NCBI GenBank assembly: GCA_017547065.1
Contig: JAFYRC010000281.1
Location: 1 to 6,306, forward strand
From: Tidjanibacter sp.
GTDB taxonomy: Bacteria; Bacteroidota; Bacteroidia; Bacteroidales; Rikenellaceae
Direction: 5' to 3'
DNA: 6,306 bases
Shown here: positions 1-6,290 of the stretch, in pieces
Position numbering within the stretch: the first letter of the stretch is position 1
Layout of the letters: each line of letters opens with the position of its first letter
The notes under the pieces: generated by a model
The model's input: the letters and a program-made list of their open reading frames with translations, nothing else
Told to the model about the DNA's origin: nothing
The model's database searches: none
Translations under genes and position numbers: made by a program

Positions 1-127
1 CAACCACTGCGCCGAAGAGTTCGTTCTCAATGGAGGACAAAAGGCTTTTTTCCTTGGTAACTGGTTCCACGAGCCAGTATACGGAGTGCTCGACAAAGAG
101 GGTAATTTTGAACTTAAAAAGGCATAA
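1..127 (+). CDS. 3' end of a gene, possibly an LpxH-like UDP-2,3-diacylglucosamine diphosphatase (partial)
   Basis: The gene is cut by the left edge of the window. The frame that begins at base 2 stays open for 41 codons and ends at TAA 125-127. The residues [19 protein letters not shown], followed by a short Lys-rich tail, resemble from memory the C-terminus of LpxH-type calcineurin-like phosphoesterases. Those proteins finish with a strand reading roughly 'xNLGDWxxxxxYxVxDG'. LpxH removes UMP from UDP-2,3-diacylglucosamine at the inner membrane during lipid A synthesis. None of the metal-binding motifs (DxH, GDxxD, GNHD, GHTH) lies inside the window, so the assignment rests on tail similarity alone and another phosphoesterase is possible. 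That a real gene ends here is much more certain than its name. Only 11 bases separate its stop from the thyA start, which suggests co-transcription. Confidence 0.5.
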   Translation, partial: NHCAEEFVLNGGQKAFFLGNWFHEPVYGVLDKEGNFELKKA

Positions 128-138
128 ACCAAGCTATC

Positions 139-1038
139 ATGAAACAATATCTCGAACTATTGCAAACCATTTGTGACACGGGCGTTGTCAAGGGCGACCG
201 CACGGGCACAGGCACGAAGAGTATTTTTGGCTATCAAATGAGGTTTAACCTCGCAGATGGCTTTCCCTTGCTGACCACCAAAAAGGTCTTTACCAAGGGC
301 ATTGTGCACGAGCTGTTGTGGTTCCTGAAAGGGGACACCAACATCGGTTACTTAGTGCGCAATGGCGTGCATATTTGGGATAACGATGCATACAGATTCT
401 ATGGCGAGTTGTGCGCCAAAAACAACATCGAGCCCGTGGAGCGCGAGGAGTTTCTGGCAAAATCGGCCGAGGCCGAGGAGTCGCCAATCGAGGGCTACCG
501 CTATGGCGATCTTGGCAGTGTTTATGGCTCGCAGTGGCGCAGTTGGGGCGCTCCCGACGGCAGGGTTATCGACCAAATTGACGAGGTTATCCACACCATA
601 AAAACAAATCCCAATTCGAGGCGAATGATCGTCTCGGCATGGAACGTTGCTGACGTCGAAGGCATGGCTTTACCCCCTTGCCACGTCCTTTTTCAGTTCT
701 ATGTAGCCGAAGGAAAGCTCTCGTGCCAACTCTACCAACGTAGCGCCGACACTTTTTTGGGCGTTCCATTCAACATTGCGTCCTACGCTCTTCTAACGCA
801 TATTATCGCACAAATTTGCGATTTGGAGGTCGGAGAATTTGTACACACTTTGGGCGACACTCACCTCTACATTAACCATTTGGAGCAGGCTGCCGAGCAA
901 CTTTCGCGCGAACCTCGCCCCCTGCCCCGCTTGCGTCTGAATCCGGAGGTGAAAAACATCGCCGATTTGCGCTATGAGGACATTGAAATTGTGGACTACA
1001 GCCCCCACCCCACAATCAAAGCTCCGATGTCGTTCTAA
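139..1038 (+). CDS. thyA: Thymidylate synthase ThyA
   Basis: This enzyme makes dTMP by reductive methylation of dUMP, using 5,10-methylene-THF and releasing dihydrofolate. It acts in the cytoplasm as a dimer. The 299-residue protein carries the whole family signature. Arg21 is the phosphate-binding residue of the RTGTGT loop, and Glu58 and Trp80 are conserved active-site residues. Arg161-Arg162 are the arginines donated by the partner subunit. The nucleophile Cys181 lies in PPCHVLFQF. Arg201 and Asp204 fall in CQLYQRSAD, with Asn212 nearby, and His242 and Tyr244 contact the dUMP sugar. The C-terminus IKAPMSF matches the mobile tail that closes the active site. The protein is 35 residues longer than E. 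coli ThyA (264). All the extra length is an insert at about residues 88-122, where the Lactobacillus casei enzyme also has one. The ATG at 139 gives an N-terminus that aligns with E. coli from residue 1. No Shine-Dalgarno sequence is visible. The gene is followed after 72 bases by folA, its metabolic partner. Confidence 0.98.
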   Translation: MKQYLELLQTICDTGVVKGDRTGTGTKSIFGYQMRFNLADGFPLLTTKKVFTKGIVHELLWFLKGDTNIGYLVRNGVHIWDNDAYRFYGELCAKNNIEPVEREEFLAKSAEAEESPIEGYRYGDLGSVYGSQWRSWGAPDGRVIDQIDEVIHTIKTNPNSRRMIVSAWNVADVEGMALPPCHVLFQFYVAEGKLSCQLYQRSADTFLGVPFNIASYALLTHIIAQICDLEVGEFVHTLGDTHLYINHLEQAAEQLSREPRPLPRLRLNPEVKNIADLRYEDIEIVDYSPHPTIKAPMSF

Positions 1039-1110
1039 TCCCGACAAAAAAAACCACACGCACCTACCCAATGACAAGAAAGGTAATAATCCTATAATCA
1101 TCGTGCGATA

Positions 1111-1602
1111 ATGAGTTCCAAAGTATCACTCATCGTAGCCGTGGCAAAGAACGGCGTAATCGGCACGGGCGGCACTATGCCCTGGCACATCACCGAAGAC
1201 TTTGCCCACTTCAAGGCCGTAACTCTCGGACACTCCGTGGTTATGGGCCGCAAGACATACGAAAGTATTGGTCGCCCCCTACCCCGCAGGCGCAACATTG
1301 TCATCACTCGCAACGCCGAACTCTCGATTGAAGGTTGCGAAATGGCCACCTCATTGGAAGCCGCACTTGCCATGTGCGAGGGCGAGGAGGAGGTTTTTGT
1401 GATTGGTGGTGGCGAAATCTATCGCCAGGCAATGCCTCTGGCCGACAAGCTCTACATCACCCATGTGGGCATCGAGGTGGAGGGTGACACCTGCTTCCCC
1501 GATATTGACCCTACCGTGTGGCGCGAGGTTTGTCGCGAAGATTTCGAACGAGGCAAGGACTTCGAGCACCCATTCTCGTTTGTAGACTACGAGCGCCTAT
1601 AA
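1111..1602 (+). CDS. folA: Dihydrofolate reductase FolA
   Basis: This enzyme reduces dihydrofolate to tetrahydrofolate with NADPH, and so regenerates the cofactor oxidised by ThyA just upstream. It is the target of trimethoprim-type inhibitors. The length of 163 residues is normal for a chromosomal bacterial DHFR (E. coli has 159). Visible signatures run in the expected order: LIVAVAKNGVIG at the N-terminus, then MPWHITED with the catalytic acid Asp30 (equivalent to E. coli Asp27). MGRKTYESIGRPLPRRRN follows at 45-62 and covers the NADPH-phosphate and substrate contacts. The GGGEIY dinucleotide-binding turn is at 99-104, Thr117 is the conserved active-site threonine, and EGDTCFP is at 124-130. 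The ATG at 1111 places the family's first strand directly after the start. An upstream ATG at 1071 is out of frame and reads only eight codons. No promoter is evident in the 72-base gap after thyA, so expression is probably from the same transcript. Confidence 0.97.
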   Translation: MSSKVSLIVAVAKNGVIGTGGTMPWHITEDFAHFKAVTLGHSVVMGRKTYESIGRPLPRRRNIVITRNAELSIEGCEMATSLEAALAMCEGEEEVFVIGGGEIYRQAMPLADKLYITHVGIEVEGDTCFPDIDPTVWREVCREDFERGKDFEHPFSFVDYERL

Positions 1603-1639
1603 ACCATTGAAACACTTCGCATTAACACCACACATCATC

Positions 1640-2350
1640 ATGAAAAAACAGATTCTTTTCATTGCGTTTTTATGCGCCCAACTATTTTGCAACATAACCA
1701 TCGCCTCGGCACAAAAGAACACCTATAAGGTTGGTGACTTTTATTGCGATGATGATAAAATGGGCGTTGTCTTTTGGGTGGATGAGAGCGGCCAGAGAGG
1801 TAAAATTGTCAGCTTGGAGGAGTCGCCACGATTGGCTTGGGCAACAGACGGTTATGAAATAGGAAACACCAGCCAGACATACAACAAAGAGAATGGTGCT
1901 GTAAATATGATGATGATACAGATAGATGGTGGTTGGAAAAGAAAATTTCCCGCCTTTGCTTGGTGTGCCGAATTGGGCGACGAATGGTATATTCCCGCCA
2001 TTGAGGAGTTGAAGATGTTCACACTGAACAAAGAGGTCTATGAGGCTGTGAGCAATACACTTTTCGAGTGTTTCCAGTTGGGCGCAACCCCATTGGCCAA
2101 TGGTGGCGAGTATGGATATTGGTCATCAACGGAGGTGGAGGCAATGGTAATTGCAGAGGTTGTGGACGGAGTGGAGGTGGATAGAGATAGTTCGTCCCCC
2201 AAACACCCCGAAATTCCCGTTGTTCGTATGGGAACCAACAACAGTTGGCATGAGTGGTCCTTTCCCAAATACCACGAATTCTGCGTGCGAGCCGTAGCCA
2301 CCTTTGGCCCCCGCCCCGAGACAATGGTCGTCATGCCCCTCGGCTATTAG
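1640..2350 (+). CDS. Exported protein with a DUF1566/Lcl-like (Fibrobacter-type paralogous) domain
   Basis: The protein has 236 residues and its function is unknown. The ATG at 1640 is preferred because it starts directly at a signal peptide: Lys2-Lys3, a hydrophobic core at about 4-17, and an ASA-Gln signal-peptidase I site near residues 22-25. An in-frame TTG at 1607 would put eleven polar residues in front of the signal. There is no good lipobox around Cys17. The mature part shows the motif order of DUF1566/Lcl domains, a C-type-lectin-like fold common in exported Bacteroidota and Fibrobacter proteins. This includes a GVVFWVDESGQRGKIVSL segment (42-59), WYIPAIEEL (116-124), YWSSTE (160-165) and the closing FCVRAV (214-219). 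Cysteines at 36, 109, 144 and 215 could form disulfides after export. A binding or adhesive role is only an inference. The gene lies 37 bases after folA without its own recognisable promoter, so it is probably co-transcribed, although nothing links it to folate metabolism. Confidence 0.85.
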   Translation: MKKQILFIAFLCAQLFCNITIASAQKNTYKVGDFYCDDDKMGVVFWVDESGQRGKIVSLEESPRLAWATDGYEIGNTSQTYNKENGAVNMMMIQIDGGWKRKFPAFAWCAELGDEWYIPAIEELKMFTLNKEVYEAVSNTLFECFQLGATPLANGGEYGYWSSTEVEAMVIAEVVDGVEVDRDSSSPKHPEIPVVRMGTNNSWHEWSFPKYHEFCVRAVATFGPRPETMVVMPLGY

Positions 2351-2499
2351 TCGGCATTTCGGGCGAGCGATCAACGTAGCGCCCATTTGAGCCAAAGCGC
2401 CACCGACGAGGAGCAAAAAAATATGAGCCCCAAAGGGTCTGATCCATAGGCTACTACGCGCCGAGATTGTGTCGCGGGGTGGTTAATTTTACAAAAAGT

Positions 2500-2530
2500 T
2501 TTGCAAAATAGGAAAAAACCACTACCTTTG
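2500..2530 (+). promoter_or_regulatory. Bacteroidota-type promoter for the initiator tRNA gene
   Basis: A -33 element TTTG at 2500-2503 is followed by exactly 19 bases and then a -7 box TACCTTTG at 2523-2530. This matches the Bacteroidota primary-sigma consensus TTTG-N19-TAnnTTTG at every defined position. Transcription would start around 2535-2540, a few bases before the mature tRNA 5' end at 2546, so the 5' leader removed by RNase P would be very short. Nothing else lies downstream of the element before the tRNA. Confidence 0.88.
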
Positions 2531-2545
2531 CACTCGCAAACGTAC

Positions 2546-2618
2546 CGCGGGGTAGAGCAGTTGGTAGCTCGTCGGGCTCATAACCCGGAGGCCGGAGGTT
2601 CGAGTCCTTCCCCCGCTA
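2546..2618 (+). tRNA. Initiator tRNA-fMet (anticodon CAT)
   Basis: A complete 73-nt cloverleaf can be folded by hand. The acceptor arms are 2546-2552 and 2611-2617, and the D stem is GAGC/GCTC with loop AGTTGGTA. The anticodon stem is 2572-2576/2584-2588 around loop CTCATAA, with CAT at 2579-2581. A five-base variable loop and a T arm with loop TTCGAGT (2599-2605) follow. Three features mark it as the initiator rather than the elongator. Position 1-72 is a C-T mismatch, which lets formyltransferase act. The D stem has A11:T24. The anticodon stem ends in three consecutive G:C pairs (2574-2576 with 2584-2586), which guide the tRNA to the ribosomal P site. The discriminator is A2618 and the following bases are CTC, so CCA must be added by the nucleotidyltransferase. 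It forms a single-gene unit with its own promoter and terminator. Confidence 0.97.
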
Positions 2619-2622
2619 CTCC

Positions 2623-2656
2623 AAGAGGATAAGTCGAAAGATTTATCCTCTTTTTT
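2623..2656 (+). terminator. Rho-independent terminator of the tRNA-fMet unit
   Basis: AAGAGGATAA (2623-2632) pairs perfectly with TTATCCTCTT (2643-2652). The helix can be extended inward by G-T, T-A and C-G pairs, giving 13 base pairs closed by a GAAA tetraloop at 2636-2639. Six T residues (2651-2656) follow the base of the stem. It begins four bases after the tRNA discriminator base, so the primary transcript is essentially the tRNA plus this hairpin. Confidence 0.92.
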
Positions 2657-2736
2657 ATTTCTAACACCATGATATTGCACTGATAATCAACAAATAAGCA
2701 ATCACGCATCCTGCGTAACTACGGTTAGAATTTGTC

Positions 2737-2777
2737 AACAAAAAAGGAGAAGCCTTCACGGTTTCTCCTTTTGTTTT
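2737..2777. terminator. Bidirectional terminator between convergent units
   Basis: The arms 2742-2754 and 2760-2772 form a stem of about 13 pairs, including one G-T wobble, around the loop TTCAC (2755-2759). On the plus strand the stem is followed by TTTTGTTTT. On the minus strand it is followed by a T run complementary to the A run at 2740-2745. It lies 43 bases beyond the stop of the minus-strand DUF456 gene, where a terminator for that gene is expected. It can also catch read-through from the tRNA unit. Confidence 0.85.
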
Positions 2778-2819
2778 CCACAGAAATATGCCGATCCGGC
2801 ACACGTCAATTAACAGTCC

Positions 2820-3296
2820 TTAGAACACATATTGTATAATCTGCCAGGTGAGATAGGCTGAAGCCGCAAGTTTCAGGCCCGTGCCACAAATAAACGCCGC
2901 AAAAGAGCCAAAGGCAACCTTGAAGGCCCTTGCACTATCGGAGCCATTGTGGGTGAGTTCGCCAATGAGCGCGCCAAAGAAGGGACCAAGGATTAGTCCG
3001 AGGGGGCCCGCAAAGAGTCCGACAATGATGCCTATAAGAGAGCCTCTCGTTGCCGCCTTCGACCCACCAAAGCGCTTGGTCATCCACACAGGAAGGAAGT
3101 TATCGACCACCGTAACCACAGCTGCAAGCACCGCCCACACAACAAGATTCTGGGTGGAAAATTCGGCTCCGGCCCACTGACAAAGCAGGATGCCGACATA
3201 GCAAATTGGTGTTCCGGGGAGGATGGGGACAATGCATCCCACAACGCCCACCGCAGCACAAACAAGGGCTAAAATACCCAGCAAAGTAACATCCAT
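2820..3296 (-). CDS. DUF456 family integral membrane protein
   Basis: This is a small, very hydrophobic protein of 158 residues that resembles the DUF456 family, whose function is not known. Hydrophobic, glycine-rich segments lie at about residues 4-27, 30-44, 50-70, 84-113 and 127-154. They fit several inner-membrane helices, with the longer stretches perhaps forming paired or re-entrant helices. The early GVVGCIVPILPGTP segment (17-30) and the mid-protein Gly/Pro-rich GLFAGPLGLILGPFFGALIGE (about 93-113) are the family-like parts. A conserved-looking basic loop, TKRFGGSKAATRG, sits between helices at about 73-85. The frame stays open for another 100 codons upstream, but that extension has no coding character. 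The ATG at 3296 starts directly in the first helix and lies about 30 bases after a good promoter, so it is taken as the start. The gene is transcribed away from the hypothetical gene and ruvB, and convergently with the tRNA. Confidence 0.88.
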   Translation of the reverse strand: MDVTLLGILALVCAAVGVVGCIVPILPGTPICYVGILLCQWAGAEFSTQNLVVWAVLAAVVTVVDNFLPVWMTKRFGGSKAATRGSLIGIIVGLFAGPLGLILGPFFGALIGELTHNGSDSARAFKVAFGSFAAFICGTGLKLAASAYLTWQIIQYVF

Positions 3297-3327
3297 AATC
3301 GCAGAAGATTTAATATTTTTGTATGCA

Positions 3328-3358
3328 CAAAGATACCCATTATTCGCAGGTGTGCAAG
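3328..3358 (-). promoter_or_regulatory. Bacteroidota-type promoter for the DUF456 gene
   Basis: Read on the minus strand, a -33 element CTTG (complement of 3355-3358; one change from TTTG) is separated by exactly 19 bases from a perfect -7 box TATCTTTG (complement of 3328-3335). Transcription would start near 3320, leaving a leader of about 25 bases before the ATG at 3296. The promoter lies inside the open upstream extension of the DUF456 frame, which is the main argument against that longer start. Confidence 0.82.
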
Positions 3359-3366
3359 TGTAGAGC

Positions 3367-3380
3367 GTCCATTTTTGGAC
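3367..3380. repeat. Small inverted repeat between the divergent promoters
   Basis: GTCCA (3367-3371) and TGGAC (3376-3380) are perfect inverted copies around TTTT. The repeat lies 8 bases upstream of the minus-strand -33 element and 63 bases before the plus-strand -7 candidate. That position would suit an operator, but the arms are short enough to arise by chance. Confidence 0.3.
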
Positions 3381-3442
3381 CACTCGGAAGCAAAAAAATG
3401 AAAGTATTTTCGATTTTGTGCGGTGTTTTCGAGGAAAATAAT

Positions 3443-3450
3443 TAGCTTTG
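3443..3450 (+). promoter_or_regulatory. Candidate -7 box for the hypothetical gene and ruvB unit
   Basis: TAGCTTTG matches the Bacteroidota -7 consensus TAnnTTTG. The expected -33 position (3420-3423) reads GCGG, not TTTG. The nearest TTTG, at 3415-3418, would need a 24-base spacer. The promoter is therefore plausible but weak, or depends on an activator. Transcription from it would leave a leader of about 120 bases before the ATG at 3578. Confidence 0.5.
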
Positions 3451-3490
3451 AGGTGTGGTTGGACATCGGAGCGCTTCACCCCACACAAAA

Positions 3491-3505
3491 CCACTGCTAC
3501 AGTGG
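3491..3505 (+). repeat. Perfect 6-bp inverted repeat in the leader of the hypothetical gene
   Basis: CCACTG (3491-3496) and CAGTGG (3500-3505) are exact inverted copies around CTA. In RNA this would be a small GC-balanced hairpin within the 5' leader. The nearest T-rich stretch begins only about a dozen bases later, so it is not a convincing terminator. Confidence 0.4.
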
Positions 3506-3517
3506 CCCAGGGGTCAT

Positions 3518-3539
3518 ATTTTGTCGACAACAACAAAAT
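3518..3539. repeat. Nested inverted repeat and 10-bp palindrome in the same leader
   Basis: ATTTTGT (3518-3524) and ACAAAAT (3533-3539) form a 7-bp stem with an 8-base loop. Overlapping it, TTGTCGACAA at 3521-3530 is a perfect 10-bp palindrome. The site begins 60 bases before the start codon at 3578. A protein-binding site or an alternative RNA fold is possible, but neither is demonstrated. Confidence 0.35.
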
Positions 3540-3577
3540 GAATGGCGTAGAATTACCACACAAAAACCAAACGCAAG

Positions 3578-5194
3578 ATGAACAAAAGCAAAACATACAA
3601 GAAAATCGAAAAGCGAGAAGCCGTGTTCGACCTTGTCAAGCTGATGAGTAAGGCTGAAAAGCGCAACTTCAAGCTCTACGCCACAAGGCTCGACAGCAAT
3701 GGCGAGGCCAAGTTCATCCAGCTTTTCAACTGCCTCGACACCCTGGAGCAATACGACGAGGCAAAGGTACTTGCGCTGTGCCCCGAGATTAGCAAGCAGC
3801 AGTTGCCCAACCTCAAAGCCCACCTCTACAAACAGATTCTCACCTCCCTCCGACTGCTCAACGTACAGCACTCCACAAGCCTGCAAATTCGCGAGCAGAT
3901 CGACTTTGTGAAGATTCTCTTCGACAAGGGACTCTACACCGAGGCGCAGAAGGTGCTCGAAAGAGTGGAGATTAAGGCCAAGGAGACCGAGCAATGGTCA
4001 GCCCTGCTGGACATCGTAGACCTCCAACGACAACTGAAAGTGTTAAGCTATTCGAGCGAGATGAGCCACGTGGCCGATAAAACCGCCAGGGCCTCCGGAA
4101 TGGTGTCAACCATGGTCAACAACATTGCCTCCTTGTCGCTCCTATCGGTGCAGTGCTATGCCCTCCACCAGAACATTGGCTTTGCCCGCTCACAAAAAGA
4201 CCTCGATAGGCTCAACAACTACTTCAAGCCCAAAATTGATGCCTATGAGGGTAAAGCGATGACCTTCACCGAAACCTTCTATTTCTACCAGGTGAAGGCG
4301 TGGTACTACTACATCAGCCACCGCACAACACTCTCCTATCGTTATGCACTCAAATGGGTGGACCACTTTAACACCCACCCCGAAATGAAGGAGGTGATGT
4401 ATGATGGCTACATGCGTGGTTATGCCCACGTATTGGATGGTATGTACCTGATGCACAAGTACAAAGCCTTTGTGCGTACGCTTGAGGAGTTTGAGCGCGA
4501 AACCAAAACCATCAGCACCCTCAACGATAATGCGGCGATGATTTCGCAACAGATCCTCTTCACCGGCCAGCTCAACAAGTGTATAATGGCCGGCACCTAC
4601 AAGGAGGGCCTGTGGATTGTGAAGAACATCGACTCCTACCTGAAAAAGTATGACAACCGTCTAACCATCCACGAGAAAATGCCCATCTACTACAAAGTGG
4701 CAACCCTCTATTTTGGTGACGGCAACTACCACAAGTGTATAGAATACCTCTCGTATATCATCTCCGTCAAGGACCACAACATCCGCCGCGACCTACAATG
4801 CTACGCCCGAATGTTGAACCTTATGGCGCTCTATGATGCGGGGCTCGACTTCAACATCGACTACCAGATTCGCTCGGTCTACTCGTTCATTGTGAAGATG
4901 AGGGATATGACCGAAATGAAGGCTGTGTTGCTGTCGTTCTTCAAGAGCTTCGGCAACATCAATGCCATTGACCTCAAAAAGGAGATGAAGATACTCTATG
5001 AAAGGCTCAAACCATACGCATCCCACCCCTACGAAAGGCGCACGTTCTACTACATCGACATCCTTTCGTGGCTCGAAAGCAAGATTTCGGGCAAAAGTAT
5101 GGGCCAAATCGTGAGGGAGAAGTTTGAGGCCGACGAAGAAGACGAACAAAGTAAAAAGAATAAGAAATGGTACAATCGAGTATTAGGAATATAG
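3578..5194 (+). CDS. Conserved-looking hypothetical protein, TPR-like all-helical, upstream of ruvB
   Basis: I do not recognise a named function for this 538-residue protein. There is no signal peptide or membrane segment, so it should be cytoplasmic. The N-terminus is strongly basic ([14 protein letters not shown]). Next comes a segment with [14 protein letters not shown] at 22-35, which looks like a motif found at the head of similar Bacteroidota proteins. The rest reads as helix pairs of TPR type. The clearest repeat is about 368-395 ([20 protein letters not shown]), and another candidate is about 112-130 ([19 protein letters not shown]). The middle is rich in Tyr and Phe (230-295). The tail is charged, first acidic (517-523) and then basic (526-534). 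TPR-like superhelices usually bind other proteins. The ATG at 3578 is used because it keeps the basic N-terminus; Met23 (3644) is an alternative. The last nine codons overlap ruvB by 28 bases, which suggests translational coupling. The leader holds a candidate promoter and two inverted repeats. Confidence 0.88.
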   Translation: MNKSKTYKKIEKREAVFDLVKLMSKAEKRNFKLYATRLDSNGEAKFIQLFNCLDTLEQYDEAKVLALCPEISKQQLPNLKAHLYKQILTSLRLLNVQHSTSLQIREQIDFVKILFDKGLYTEAQKVLERVEIKAKETEQWSALLDIVDLQRQLKVLSYSSEMSHVADKTARASGMVSTMVNNIASLSLLSVQCYALHQNIGFARSQKDLDRLNNYFKPKIDAYEGKAMTFTETFYFYQVKAWYYYISHRTTLSYRYALKWVDHFNTHPEMKEVMYDGYMRGYAHVLDGMYLMHKYKAFVRTLEEFERETKTISTLNDNAAMISQQILFTGQLNKCIMAGTYKEGLWIVKNIDSYLKKYDNRLTIHEKMPIYYKVATLYFGDGNYHKCIEYLSYIISVKDHNIRRDLQCYARMLNLMALYDAGLDFNIDYQIRSVYSFIVKMRDMTEMKAVLLSFFKSFGNINAIDLKKEMKILYERLKPYASHPYERRTFYYIDILSWLESKISGKSMGQIVREKFEADEEDEQSKKNKKWYNRVLGI

Positions 5195-6177
5195 AGAGCG
5201 ACGTGGATTTTGAGAACAAAATCCGCCCGCAGGAGTTGGAGAGCTTCCACGGTCAGGACAAGATTGTGGACAACCTCCGCGTGTTTATCAAGGCGGCCCT
5301 CATGAGGGGCGAGTCACTCGACCACGTTTTGTTCCACGGCCCTCCGGGATTGGGCAAAACAACTCTGGCCAACATCGTGGCCAACGAGATGGGCACAACT
5401 TTGAAGGTCACCAGCGGCCCCGTATTGGACAAACCGGGCGACCTGGCGGGCCTACTTACGAACCTCTCGGAGGGTGATGTGCTCTTCATTGACGAGATCC
5501 ACCGCTTGAGCCCCATTGTGGAAGAGTATCTCTACTCGGCAATGGAGGACTACAAGATCGACATCGTACTCGACAAGGGTCCTTCGGCTCGTAGCATACA
5601 GATTGAGTTGGCTCCCTTTACACTTATCGGCGCCACCACCCGTAGCGGCTTGCTGACATCGCCTTTGAGGGCGAGGTTTGGTATTACCTGCCATTTGGAG
5701 TACTACGACACCTCGGTGTTGAGCGGCATTGTGAAGCGTTCGGCCAACATCTTGGGTATCGACATCGACGATCAGGCAGCCCACGAAGTGGCTCTACGCA
5801 GTAGGGGCACACCCCGTATTGCCAATGCACTGTTGCGTAGGGTTAGGGACTTTGCAATGGTTATGGGCGATGGTAAAATTGACCTTGCCATCACTCGCCA
5901 CGCGCTGGGCGCCCTGAACATCGACTCCCGAGGCCTCGACCAGATGGACAACAAGATTCTATTAGCCATTATCGAGAAGTTTGGTGGTGGCCCCGTGGGC
6001 CTCAACACAATCGCTACAGCCGTGAGCGAGGAGGCGGGAACCATTGAGGAAGTTTATGAGCCATTCCTTATTAAAGAGGGCTTTCTCAAACGCACACCCC
6101 GCGGTAGGGAGGTAACCGAATTGGCCTACACCCACCTCGGATTGCAAAAAAATCCCGAGAGCGGAGTATTATTTTAG
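5167..6177 (+). CDS. ruvB: Holliday junction branch-migration ATPase RuvB
   Basis: RuvB is the hexameric AAA+ motor that, with RuvA, drives branch migration of Holliday junctions before RuvC cuts them. The length of 336 residues equals that of E. coli RuvB. All the key motifs are present. Walker A is GPPGLGKT (58-65, Lys64), Walker B is VLFIDE (105-110) and sensor 1 is GATTR (155-159). The arginine finger is Arg170 in SPLRARFG, and sensor 2 is RGTPRIAN (213-220). The DNA-binding winged helix has RTPRGR at 309-314. The [20 protein letters not shown] segment (110-129) is typical of the family. The C-terminus ends normally at TAG 6175-6177. The start at 5167 gives the standard length and lies inside the preceding gene, with a 28-base overlap in a different frame; the A-rich run before it has no clear Shine-Dalgarno. 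Neither ruvA nor ruvC is visible within this window. Confidence 0.98.
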   Translation: MVQSSIRNIESDVDFENKIRPQELESFHGQDKIVDNLRVFIKAALMRGESLDHVLFHGPPGLGKTTLANIVANEMGTTLKVTSGPVLDKPGDLAGLLTNLSEGDVLFIDEIHRLSPIVEEYLYSAMEDYKIDIVLDKGPSARSIQIELAPFTLIGATTRSGLLTSPLRARFGITCHLEYYDTSVLSGIVKRSANILGIDIDDQAAHEVALRSRGTPRIANALLRRVRDFAMVMGDGKIDLAITRHALGALNIDSRGLDQMDNKILLAIIEKFGGGPVGLNTIATAVSEEAGTIEEVYEPFLIKEGFLKRTPRGREVTELAYTHLGLQKNPESGVLF

Positions 6178-6203
6178 GGTCTAAAAGGACTTATTAAGAA
6201 AAA

Positions 6204-6223
6204 AACTCTAACTTCGCAGAGTT
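6204..6223. repeat. Inverted repeat over the -7 region after ruvB
   Basis: AACTCT (6204-6209) and AGAGTT (6218-6223) are perfect inverted copies around an 8-base loop. On the plus strand no T run follows, so it is not an obvious ruvB terminator. On the minus strand the stem is followed by a T run (complement of the A run beginning at 6199), which would fit a terminator for transcripts arriving from the right. The repeat also encloses the candidate -7 box. Confidence 0.45.
6209..6216 (+). promoter_or_regulatory. Candidate -7 box for the gene starting at 6291
   Basis: TAACTTCG differs from TAnnTTTG at one position. The expected -33 location (6186-6189) reads AGGA, so the upstream element is poor. 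A start near 6222 would give a leader of about 70 bases that becomes strongly A/T-rich before the ATG, as is common for well-translated Bacteroidota genes. Confidence 0.42.
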
Positions 6224-6290
6224 AATTGGACCCGAAAGGCGCAAAAAAGAGACAATTAAACATATTTACAAACCAAAAAATTAAACTTTT

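Noticed and set aside
1071..1097. ATG opening an eight-codon frame (MTRKVIIL) just before folA
   Set aside because: It is too short, has no distinct start signal and ends before folA; there is no sign of a leader-peptide attenuator such as a following hairpin with a T run.
1607..1639. TTG start that adds eleven residues before the DUF1566-like protein
   Set aside because: The ATG at 1640 starts exactly at a standard signal peptide, and the added residues are polar and unlike one.
2361..2384. GGGCG/CGCCC inverted repeat after the DUF1566-like gene as a terminator
   Set aside because: The stem is only five pairs with a 14-base loop and no T run follows; it cannot be called a terminator.
2473..2480. 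CGCGGGGT, a direct copy of the first eight bases of the tRNA gene, 73 bases upstream
   Set aside because: Eight GC-rich bases can recur by chance, and there is no integrase, attachment-like 3' tRNA copy or element between the copies.
3415..3418. TTTG as the -33 partner of the -7 box at 3443
   Set aside because: The spacer would be 24 bases instead of about 19.
3497..3994. 165-codon minus-strand open frame overlapping the 5' half of the hypothetical gene
   Set aside because: Its Leu/Glu-rich product is what antisense reading of the helical plus-strand gene produces, and the plus-strand frame is far longer with coherent protein features.
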